From DSOI01 sp041394885 (GTDB lineage Bacteria > Acidobacteriota > Terriglobia > Bryobacterales > Bryobacteraceae), in NCBI GenBank assembly GCA_041394885.1, contig JAWKHI010000025.1:1-64000 (forward strand): DNA of 64,000 nucleotides, in the 5' to 3' direction. Position 1 is the stretch's first letter. Every line of letters starts with the position of its first letter. Of the stretch, positions 1-6,764 are shown in pieces. The translations under genes and the position numbers were made by a program. Under the pieces are notes generated by a model. That model was not told where the DNA came from. It saw only the letters and a list, made by a program, of their open reading frames with translations, and searched no databases.

Positions 1-2
1 AC

Positions 3-950
3 TTCCGGGGACTCCGGGGCGATGGAACCGGTATGTGGGGTTGCGGTGCGTTGGGAGGGGAGTGTGGGGGGGACGATCACCTGGGGAACGGGGCTGGGGC
101 GAAGCCTTATGGGGAGCAGGATGGGCGGTTTGGGGCGCACGATCAGGATGGGAAGGGGCTGCATTATGCGGACCAGCGGTATCATTATTCGAATCGGGGG
201 CGGTTTTTGAGGGCGGATCCGTACCGGGCGAGTGGGGGGCGTGGGATCCGGTGTCGTGGAACCGGTATTCGTATGTCGAGGGGGATCCAGTGGGACTTAG
301 TGATCCGACAGGGTTGATGCTCGCGAGGCCCCATTACGATCCAGCGACAGTCATCATTTCTCTACCCGGACCAAGCACGGATTATCCTGATGCCACAGAT
401 CGACCTGACTCGACCGGCGAACGTGAACTCCGAATGGGACGACCTGTCGGAGCGATGCCGACCCGAGATGTGACACTGACTGTTTCCAACAAGCGAGCAT
501 GGCTCAATGCATCAAGGAGAGTCGAAGCCTCGCGTGACCAGCTAGAAGCAGCCGGAAGGACACACAATGTCGACTGGCGTCTACTAGCGGCGATTGGTGT
601 CCGTGAAACCGGCTTCCAGAACATCGCCCAGCCGGATGGGCAAGGGCGCGGGGTCTTTCAAATTGACATCGGCCAAAACCCCTCCGTGACCGCTGCGCAG
701 GCGGCGGAGTTGACCTTTGCTGCCGGATTTGCTGCACAATGTCTATCTTCCGCCCTTGATCAGGTCTCGCAAGCGTGGGTTACAGACCCGGCGCAGGCAG
801 GGCGTTTAGCAGCCGACTTCCTACAGCCGGGGACTACCCAACGTACTCAACCGAGTACGCCAAGGGCAGACGCCGGACTCGATCGACGCGGATTTCGCCA
901 GAGGTAACTATGACCAGAATGTTCTCGACTTAGGGGAATGTTTTCAGTGA
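3..950 (+). pseudogene. RHS-repeat protein C-terminal part with lysozyme-like tip, two frameshifts, 5' end outside window
   Basis: The reading frame is entered from outside the window. Frame 3 encodes an RHS core-like stretch (LHYADQRYHYSN, then GRFLRADPY and ASGG). It breaks in a run of six G around 226-231 and continues in frame 2 with WNRYSYVEGDPVGLSDPTGL, the usual end of the RHS core. The variable tip follows: LLAAIGVRETGFQNI and GRGVFQIDIGQ resemble a lysozyme/transglycosylase-type fold with a Glu in the RETG motif. A second break near 815-820 returns to frame 3, giving SYSRGLPNVLNRVRQG, TPDSIDA and GNYDQNVLDLGECFQ before a TGA at 948-950. The two breaks compensate, so the ancestral frame is easy to rebuild. 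RHS proteins are large surface or toxin-delivery proteins with swappable tips; a peptidoglycan-cleaving role for this tip is inference. Either a decaying gene or assembly indels. Confidence 0.7.
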
Positions 951-1279
951 AAGTACGCATCTCTGACTCTTTTGCCAAGAAAATACGTACAACCGAAAAA
1001 GCCCTGCGATCCTTGTTGGCGCCTACCATTCCATGGCGAGTTCGAGCAGGTGCAGCTCTTGCAGTTCTTGTTGGCGGCGTTCTGATGGGACAACAGCCCC
1101 AGCGGGCGGCGGTGACTCTCCTGGGCTGGTCATCCGGTACTGGGTCTGGGGTTTTTGTGCTCGGCCGGCGCGAGCAGGTTTTCGGGTGTGAGTTCCGGAA
1201 GGGGGAAACACGAGTGAGTTTCGAGGGTGCCCAGAAGTTTTGGATTGGGCGCGAAAGGCCACTAGTGGCCTGTCGCTGA
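947..1279 (+). CDS. possible small membrane protein after the RHS gene, 3' end altered by the IS
   Basis: A GTG at 947 overlaps the TGA of the repaired RHS frame as GTGA, the usual mark of translational coupling. The predicted protein is about 110 aa with one likely membrane segment (AGAALAVLVGGVLMG) after a basic N-terminal stretch (KKIRTTEKALRSLL). The last five codons and the stop lie inside the left end of the IS630 element, so the C terminus may have been replaced by the insertion. I recognise no family. Position after a toxin-like RHS tip would suit an immunity or accessory protein, but that is only context. It could equally be a chance ORF in 300 bases of otherwise featureless DNA (951-1262), where I see nothing else. 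Confidence 0.3.
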   Translation: MKVRISDSFAKKIRTTEKALRSLLAPTIPWRVRAGAALAVLVGGVLMGQQPQRAAVTLLGWSSGTGSGVFVLGRREQVFGCEFRKGETRVSFEGAQKFWIGRERPLVACR

Positions 1280-1297
1280 GTAACGATTAGCATGCGA
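1265..1297 (+). repeat. left terminal inverted repeat of the IS630 element
   Basis: Begins GTGGCCTGTCGC and ends TTAGCATGCGA. It pairs with 2352-2385 with a few mismatches and small gaps. Confidence 0.8.
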
Positions 1298-1313
1298 GTA
1301 GCGTCCTTCTGGT

Positions 1314-2363
1314 ATGCCTTTCCATGCGGAACCAGTGAGCCTGAGCGCTGAAGAGCAGACCGAGTTGGAGGCCATGTCGCGGTCGCGTACCCTGCCGGCT
1401 ACGGATGTCTCGAAGGCCAAAATGATCCTCTGGCTCGCACAGGGACGAACCTATCGCGAGATCGAAAAAGGATTGGACACCACCGCGCCCACGATTGCCC
1501 GTTGGAAGGCTCGCTTCCTGAAAGACCGCATCGACGGCTTAGTGGCAGAGCGGCATCCGGGACAAACACCATCAGTGCGCACGCCGCGATTGCAAGCCAA
1601 AATTCTCACCGCGATCAAGAATGGCCCCCGTGATGGCTCCACCCACTGGTCCTGTCGCAAGTTGGCCAAGCAGTTCGGGGTCAGCAAGGATTCAGTGCAA
1701 CGGATCCTGGTGCAAGCCAACGTCAAACCACATCGGCTGGAACGCTACATGGCTTCCAACGACCCCGATTTTGAAACGAAAGCCGCCGACATCATCGGAC
1801 TGTATCTGAATCCACCGCAACACGCGGCCGTATTCTGTGTCGATGAAAAGACGGCGATTCAAGCCCTGGACCGGCTCGATCCGGTGCTGCCACTATCGCC
1901 GGGACGTCTGGAGCGCCACGGCTTCGAATATTACCGGCATGGCACGCTCTCCCTGTTTGCCGCTCTTGACGTGCAGACCGGCAAAGTGCAGGGTAAGACG
2001 GCGGCACGCCATACCAGCGCCGAGTTTGTTGAGTTCCTCGAGCAGATTGTCGGCGGCTGCCGGCCGCAACAGGAGATTCATGTCATTCTGGACAACCTGT
2101 CGGCGCACAAGACCAAGACCGTCGCCGCGTTCCTGGAACAGCATCCGAATGTGCGGCTTCATTTCACGCCGACTTACTCGTCTTGGCTCAATCAGGTCGA
2201 GATCTGGTTCGCACGCCTCGAACGCGAAGTGATTGCGCGCGGAGTCTTTCATTCGGTCGCTGATCTGGCCAGAAAGTTGATGCGATTCATTCGCGCCTAC
2301 TCCAAGGTCGCACGTCCGATCAAATGGAAATACAATGACCCGTCACGGCGCATCGCATGCTAA
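1314..2363 (+). CDS. IS630-family transposase
   Basis: 349 aa, full length for a single-ORF IS630 transposase. The N-terminal half carries helix-turn-helix DNA-binding segments: TYREIEKGLDTTAPTIARWK around residues 46-65 and a second winged-helix-like part with KLAKQFGVSKDSVQRIL around 117-132. The C-terminal half is the DDE catalytic domain with Asp177 (FCVDEKT), Asp260 (VILDNLSAHKT) and Glu296 (WLNQVEIWF). All three catalytic acids are present and the frame is open, so the element is probably still able to move. The protein acts on the terminal repeats at 1265-1297 and 2352-2385. It has no neighbouring passenger genes. Confidence 0.95.
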   Translation: MPFHAEPVSLSAEEQTELEAMSRSRTLPATDVSKAKMILWLAQGRTYREIEKGLDTTAPTIARWKARFLKDRIDGLVAERHPGQTPSVRTPRLQAKILTAIKNGPRDGSTHWSCRKLAKQFGVSKDSVQRILVQANVKPHRLERYMASNDPDFETKAADIIGLYLNPPQHAAVFCVDEKTAIQALDRLDPVLPLSPGRLERHGFEYYRHGTLSLFAALDVQTGKVQGKTAARHTSAEFVEFLEQIVGGCRPQQEIHVILDNLSAHKTKTVAAFLEQHPNVRLHFTPTYSSWLNQVEIWFARLEREVIARGVFHSVADLARKLMRFIRAYSKVARPIKWKYNDPSRRIAC

Positions 2364-2385
2364 CGAACTCGCTGCGACGGGCCAC
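2352..2385 (-). repeat. right terminal inverted repeat of the IS630 element
   Basis: Read on the minus strand it starts GTGGCCCGTCGC and contains TTAGCATGCGA. It is the partner of 1265-1297. The adjoining TA at 2386-2387 is the target duplication. Confidence 0.8.
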
Positions 2386-3437
2386 TAGTTCTTCTGTCCC
2401 CGCCACCAGAGGCGAAGTCTTTGCCACGGCGAACCTTCGTCGGGATTCACGCGGGAGATGGCGCGATCGCGGGGAGGGGCGGGCGGAGTCCATGGCTCGG
2501 TATCGACCAGGCGCAAGCGGCCATTGGTGAGGACGAAAGTCCGTCGAATCAGGGTGTTTTCTTTTTCGGTTATGACTCGAATTCGGGGAGCGCCCTGTTC
2601 GGTGGTGTCGGCCAGGACGGGGTAGTAGCCTCGCAATCCCCGTTCGACGAACTTGGTTTCGTAGCGGTCCCGTTTGGGATTCCAGGCAAACAGGCGCATG
2701 CTATCGAACTGAAATTCCTCCGGGGGCGACGCAATGGTCATCCACAACCAGCTTTGGTGCGATTGGCCATCGTCGAAAACGGTTCCCATGGGGAAAGCGG
2801 CGGTGATGCGGTGTCCGTTGGCGAATTGAGTGATTTCGTCTGGCAGATCCATCATGGTCATGCGGGCGAGAACCCAACCGGAGCGTCCGTCGGGCAGGCG
2901 AACGCGGGCCCAGTCGTCTTTGAGGGTTCCCTCGGGCACGGGATCGCGGGAGGTGTCGCGATTGGGATCGTAGGGAGTGCGGGCGGTGACTTTGCGCTCG
3001 ATCAACTCGGCGGGCGCGTCCTCGGTGAGTTGGGAGAAACTGGGGGAAAGCCGGTTGGGCCCGATGTGGACGTTCAACAGGTCGAAAGCGATGAGACGGC
3101 CTTGGGAGGGCAGGATCCGGCCTTGTTCGTGAGCGTCGCGCAGAGCGGTCATGGCTTTGGCGGAGAGTAGCTGGCGCCCATCGGTCCAACCCTCGATCCC
3201 CTCGGCGGTGCGGACTTCGGCAAAGCGGCGGCGGTAGGAAAGGACTTCGACTCGCTCGCCGTGGCGCACGGTGGCGGTAACGGGAGCGCGCGGGGTGAGG
3301 TCCGAACGGACCTGGAGCGACATGGGGGCGACGAATCCTTCGCCGATCGCGGGAGTACGCTGGCGCGAAAAGCCACACCCGAGGCCGGCGAGCATGAGCA
3401 CGGCGGGGCCGATGACAAATGGGCTAGGCTTCGACAT
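2385..3437 (-). CDS. exported protein with SH3-like domains
   Basis: 350 aa. The N terminus has a hydrophobic segment ending in a cysteine (LMLAGLGC, Cys21), which looks like a lipoprotein or secretion signal, although the lipobox is imperfect. Residues about 39-90 (LQVRSDLTPRAPVTATVRHG... EGIEGWTDGRQLL) and about 150-195 (KVTARTPYDP... LPDGRSGWVLARM) each resemble a bacterial SH3 domain, a module that often binds cell-wall or other envelope partners. The C-terminal half has no recognised domain. The ATG overlaps the end of the isomerase gene by 14 bp, so the two are probably translated together. The TAG stop contains the TA target site of the IS630 element; because C lies left of TA on both sides of the insertion, the stop codon was regenerated and the protein is unchanged. 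Confidence 0.75.
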   Translation of the reverse strand: MSKPSPFVIGPAVLMLAGLGCGFSRQRTPAIGEGFVAPMSLQVRSDLTPRAPVTATVRHGERVEVLSYRRRFAEVRTAEGIEGWTDGRQLLSAKAMTALRDAHEQGRILPSQGRLIAFDLLNVHIGPNRLSPSFSQLTEDAPAELIERKVTARTPYDPNRDTSRDPVPEGTLKDDWARVRLPDGRSGWVLARMTMMDLPDEITQFANGHRITAAFPMGTVFDDGQSHQSWLWMTIASPPEEFQFDSMRLFAWNPKRDRYETKFVERGLRGYYPVLADTTEQGAPRIRVITEKENTLIRRTFVLTNGRLRLVDTEPWTPPAPPRDRAISRVNPDEGSPWQRLRLWWRGQKN

Positions 3438-4209
3438 AGGTCCGGAGCAAGGTCATACCGGGAGAGGAGGCGATGTTGGCGCCTTGGGGCAGCCGCCAGA
3501 CCTGGCCGGCGGCGCAGGCGGCACCGTCGACGGAGCCTTCGCCTTCGAGCACGATCATCAAAGCGTCACGGGGCCAAGTGGCGACGCCGCGCACATATTG
3601 TTTTTCGGTGGTGAAGTAGGGGCAGCGGGCGAGGGTCCCGTCATCGCCGGGTGTGGAACGGCCCGGATGCGTACCGAGGGCGGCCACGGCAAAGCCATCG
3701 TCGAGGTGCAAGGGGCGGCCGGTGCGGCCCCAGTCATAGAGCCGGTAGGTGACGTCGGATTTCTGCTGGATCTCGCACAAGACGAGCCCCGCGCCGATGG
3801 CGTGCACGGTGCCGGCGGGAGTGAAAAAAGTATCGCCGGGCGCGGCTTCGTGCCAGGCGAGCATGGAGACGATGGATCCGTCGAGCGCCCCCTGCCGGGC
3901 GGCTTCGAGCGTGACAGGCTTTTGGAAACCAATGGCGATCCGGGCGCCGGGATCGGCGCGGAGGATGTGCCACATCTCGGTTTTGCCGGCCGATCCGTTG
4001 TGATGGCTGGCGGCGTAATCGTCGCCGGGGTGGACCTGGACGGACAGATTGCCGGTGGTGAAAATGAACTTCACCAGAATGTCGCCCGAGTCAAACCACA
4101 CTTCGCCGGTTTTGGCCGATTGCCGCGGGTACCAGGGTGTGAGGTCAAGCGCGCCCCACACCCGTTCGACCATTTCCGGTTCGATGCGCGTTGGGCCGGC
4201 GGTGGTCAT
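3424..4209 (-). CDS. manA: class I mannose-6-phosphate isomerase
   Basis: 261 aa, the short form of the type I phosphomannose isomerase, which interconverts fructose-6-phosphate and mannose-6-phosphate and so feeds GDP-mannose and glycan synthesis. The cupin metal site is visible: Gln58 and His60 in QVHPGDD, Glu78 in KTEMWHI and His136 in TPAGTVHAIG. The motif IQQKSDVTYRLYDWGR that follows is typical of the family. It is about 50 aa shorter than the Bacillus enzyme, with a reduced C-terminal part. It overlaps the upstream aminotransferase by 4 bp and the downstream SH3 gene by 14 bp, so it lies in the middle of a tightly packed operon. Confidence 0.88.
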   Translation of the reverse strand: MTTAGPTRIEPEMVERVWGALDLTPWYPRQSAKTGEVWFDSGDILVKFIFTTGNLSVQVHPGDDYAASHHNGSAGKTEMWHILRADPGARIAIGFQKPVTLEAARQGALDGSIVSMLAWHEAAPGDTFFTPAGTVHAIGAGLVLCEIQQKSDVTYRLYDWGRTGRPLHLDDGFAVAALGTHPGRSTPGDDGTLARCPYFTTEKQYVRGVATWPRDALMIVLEGEGSVDGAACAAGQVWRLPQGANIASSPGMTLLRTYVEA

Positions 4210-5396
4210 TTCCCCTGGATGAAATTGTCGATGCGGTCGAGCCCGCGCTCGATTTCCTTCATGGAAGTGGCGTAGCTGATGCGGACGTGCTCATGGGTTC
4301 CGAACGCTTCCCCCGGCACCACGGCGACATGGGCCTTTGCGAGAAGCTGGCCGGCGAAATCGAGCGCCGAGCCGAGGCCCAACTGGCGCATCGCGCCGCC
4401 GATGTTGGGATAGGCATAGAAGGCGCCCATGGGTTCCTGGACGGTCACGCCAGGGATCTTGCGGAGCCGTTCGACGACGAAGGCGCGGCGGGTGCGGTAC
4501 TGCTCGAGCATCGCCTGGACGGATTCCTGCGGGCCGCGGAGAGCTTCGATGGCGCCGATTTGCGCGATGGAGGTGGGGTTCGACGTCATGTGGCTGTGGA
4601 GCTTGATCACCGCGTCGATGACGAATTTGGGTCCGAGGCCGAAGCCGATGCGCCAGCCCGTCATCGCGTAGGTTTTCGAGAGCGACCCGGCGATGATCAC
4701 GTTGTCCTTGGCCCCGGGCACGGCGGCGATGGAGAATGGCTTCTCGTCTCCGTAGAGGAAGTGGCAGTAGCACTCGTCGGTGATGAGCCAGACGCCTTTA
4801 CGGCTGGTGACCTCGTGGATGCGCTCGAACTCGCGCTTGCTCAACACGGCGCCGCTCGGGTTGGAAGGCGAATTGATCAGCACGGCCTTGGTTCGGGGCG
4901 TGATGGCCTCTTCGATCATTTCGGCGGTGAGGGTGAAGCCCTTCGATTCGTCTGTGTTGACGAACACGCACTTGCCGTAAGCGAAATTGACCACGTCCTG
5001 GTAGGTGACCCAGTAAGGGACGGGCACGATGACTTCGTCGCCGGGGTTGACGAGCACCTGCATGAGGCTGAAGATGATGTGCTTGCCGCCGACGGTGGCG
5101 ACGCATTCGTTGGGCGCGTAGGCGGTGCCAAAGTCGGCGGCGTGGCGCTCGCAAATGGCCTTCTTGAGGTCGATCACACCATCGACAGGGGTGTATTTGG
5201 TGAAGTTGGAGTCCAGCGCCTTTTTCGCCGCATCCTTGATGTTGTCCGGGGTGGGGAAGTCAGGCTCACCGGCGCCAAAGTCGACGACGTCGACGCCCTC
5301 CCGCTTCAATCGCCCGGCTTCGGCCGAAACTTTCACCGTGGACGAGACACTGATCATGCCGACCCGTTCGGCCAATTCCGTCATCGTGGTTGTCAC
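4206..5396 (-). CDS. pyridoxal-phosphate aminotransferase, aspartate aminotransferase type
   Basis: 396 aa, full length for class I aminotransferases. It has the family motifs in order: GAGEPDFPTP near residue 41, YTPVDGVIDLKKAI around 69, NSPSNPSGAV around 175, and SLSKTYAMTGWRIGF with the PLP-binding Lys241, then a substrate-carboxylate Arg in HVRISYA near the C terminus. The sequence is closest in feel to subgroup 1-gamma aspartate/prephenate aminotransferases, which transfer the amino group between aspartate and 2-oxoglutarate or prephenate. Which substrate is used here cannot be read from the sequence. It overlaps coaD by 4 bp upstream and manA by 4 bp downstream. Confidence 0.88.
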   Translation of the reverse strand: MTTTMTELAERVGMISVSSTVKVSAEAGRLKREGVDVVDFGAGEPDFPTPDNIKDAAKKALDSNFTKYTPVDGVIDLKKAICERHAADFGTAYAPNECVATVGGKHIIFSLMQVLVNPGDEVIVPVPYWVTYQDVVNFAYGKCVFVNTDESKGFTLTAEMIEEAITPRTKAVLINSPSNPSGAVLSKREFERIHEVTSRKGVWLITDECYCHFLYGDEKPFSIAAVPGAKDNVIIAGSLSKTYAMTGWRIGFGLGPKFVIDAVIKLHSHMTSNPTSIAQIGAIEALRGPQESVQAMLEQYRTRRAFVVERLRKIPGVTVQEPMGAFYAYPNIGGAMRQLGLGSALDFAGQLLAKAHVAVVPGEAFGTHEHVRISYATSMKEIERGLDRIDNFIQGK

Positions 5397-5890
5397 CGCG
5401 TTTCACCTCGCACTTTCTCACGCAATCGCGCCTCCACCGCGGGAGGCACCAGACCTGAAATATCTCCACCGAGCCGGTAGACTTCCTTCACCAGCCTGGA
5501 ACTGATGAAAGAGTACTTTTCGTTGGCCATGAGAAACACCATGTCGATTTCCGGCTCTAGCTTGCGGTTCATGTGCGCCATCTGCAACTCGTACTCGTAG
5601 TCCGAGATGGCGCGTATGCCGCGCACAATCACTTTGGCCCCGCGCGCCCGGGCGTAGTGAACGAGCAGCCCGTCGAAGCTATCGACTTCCACGTTCGGGT
5701 AACCGCTCACGGCCTCACGCAGCATGTCGATCCGCTCGCCGGCGCTGAACAGCGGCTGCTTGCTTTCGTTCCGCAGGATCGCCACGATCACACGTTCAAA
5801 CAGCGCGGCTGACCTGTGGATCAGGTCGACATGGCCGTTCGTAATGGGGTCGAACGATCCAGGGTAGATCGCAACCGCGCTCTGGGGCAA
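5393..5890 (-). CDS. coaD: phosphopantetheine adenylyltransferase
   Basis: 165 aa, normal length. Converts 4'-phosphopantetheine and ATP to dephospho-CoA in the cytoplasm, the fourth step of CoA synthesis. The N-terminal YPGSFDPITNGH carries the T/HxGH nucleotidyltransferase motif (Thr17 to His20); VIVRGIRAISDYEYELQMA and EKYSFISSRLVKEV are family signatures. Its ATG lies 9 bp after the kinase-like gene and its stop overlaps the aminotransferase start by 4 bp, so it is the second gene of a five-gene minus-strand run. Confidence 0.97.
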   Translation of the reverse strand: MPQSAVAIYPGSFDPITNGHVDLIHRSAALFERVIVAILRNESKQPLFSAGERIDMLREAVSGYPNVEVDSFDGLLVHYARARGAKVIVRGIRAISDYEYELQMAHMNRKLEPEIDMVFLMANEKYSFISSRLVKEVYRLGGDISGLVPPAVEARLREKVRGETR

Positions 5891-5899
5891 TCTCCTATT

Positions 5900-6619
5900 T
5901 TAAACGATTTTCGCGGGCAACCGAATGGTGAATACCGCGCCGGCGCCGGGCCGGCTGGCTACGTCGATGGCGCCGCCGTGGCTGGTGACAACGCGGTGGA
6001 CGATGGCGAGGCCCAGGCCGGTGCCGCGTCCGCTGGGGTTGGCCGAGAAAAACGGTTCAAAGATGCGGCCCAGAAGCTCGGCAGGGATCCCGGGGCCGTC
6101 GTCGGCGACGACGAGTTCCACGGTCGGCCGGCCGGTCCGCACGGCCAGATGGAGCCGCCCGCCTTCCGGCATTGCGTCGCGGGCGTTGACGGCGAGATTG
6201 AGCACCATTTGATAGATCTGGGCGGGATCTCCGGCCACTGGGGCCGAGGGGCTTTGGAGGTCCACGGAAACGCGCAGCCGGCCACCGTCGCCGCGGGAGA
6301 GTAGTCCGGCCACTTCGTTGACCACGGCCGCCAAGTCCACCGTTTCCATGCGCACGGTGGACTGGCCGGAGAAGGCGTAGAGTTGTTTGACGAGATCGGT
6401 GGCGCGCAGGGCGGCCTGGGAAATGACCCCGGCGGCTTCGCGGATTTCGTCTTGCTCGGCGAGGGCCTCGATGAGGGAGGCGTGACCGAGGACGCCGCCG
6501 AGCATGTTGTTGAGGTCATGGGCGATCATCCGGGCAAAGAGCTGGGAGTTGGCTTCAGCGCGGCGAAGACGGTCGAGTTCGGGATCGGGGTCGGAGCCCG
6601 GTGCGGGTTGGTGGGGCAT
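5900..6619 (-). CDS. sensor histidine kinase core without sensor domain
   Basis: 239 aa. It contains only the catalytic core: an H-box (ARMIAHDLNNMLGG, phospho-acceptor His34), an N-box (MVLNLAVNARDAMPEGG), G1 (VVADDGPGIP), F (IFEPFFSANPSGRGTGLGLAI) and the C-terminal end of the ATPase domain. There is no membrane segment, PAS domain or receiver in the 20 residues upstream, and no response regulator gene next to it. It is therefore a soluble orphan kinase or a phosphorelay-type module that must meet its sensor or partner elsewhere. It is the first gene of the run leading into coaD (9-bp gap), which would couple its expression to housekeeping genes. Confidence 0.85.
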   Translation of the reverse strand: MPHQPAPGSDPDPELDRLRRAEANSQLFARMIAHDLNNMLGGVLGHASLIEALAEQDEIREAAGVISQAALRATDLVKQLYAFSGQSTVRMETVDLAAVVNEVAGLLSRGDGGRLRVSVDLQSPSAPVAGDPAQIYQMVLNLAVNARDAMPEGGRLHLAVRTGRPTVELVVADDGPGIPAELLGRIFEPFFSANPSGRGTGLGLAIVHRVVTSHGGAIDVASRPGAGAVFTIRLPAKIV

Positions 6620-6764
6620 TGGGGGACGGTGGAGTAGCGCGACTCCAGTTTAGCGATTCCGGAGGGGAACTGGTCCGAGAGGGGGCTTTGCGCAGTGACG
6701 GGACGGGTGGCGGGGTGGGAGACGGGCGCGGCGGGGCTAGAGTAAGCCCTCCGCGCGGGGGAAG

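Larger units (their letters stand above)
1265..2385 (+). mobile_element. complete IS630-family insertion sequence, 1121 bp
   Basis: The ends are imperfect inverted repeats of about 33 bp that begin GTGGCC(T/C)GTCGC and share TTAGCATGCGA further in. The element is flanked by TA on both sides (1263-1264 and 2386-2387), the TA target duplication typical of IS630/Tc1 elements. It carries a single transposase gene that reads left to right and is intact. The right TA lies inside the TAG stop codon of the SH3 gene on the minus strand. The sequence just left of the element (GCGAAAGGCCAC) resembles the element's own right end (GCGACGGGCCAC), so the target may already have held a related end or a CTAG-centred palindrome. 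Confidence 0.9.
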
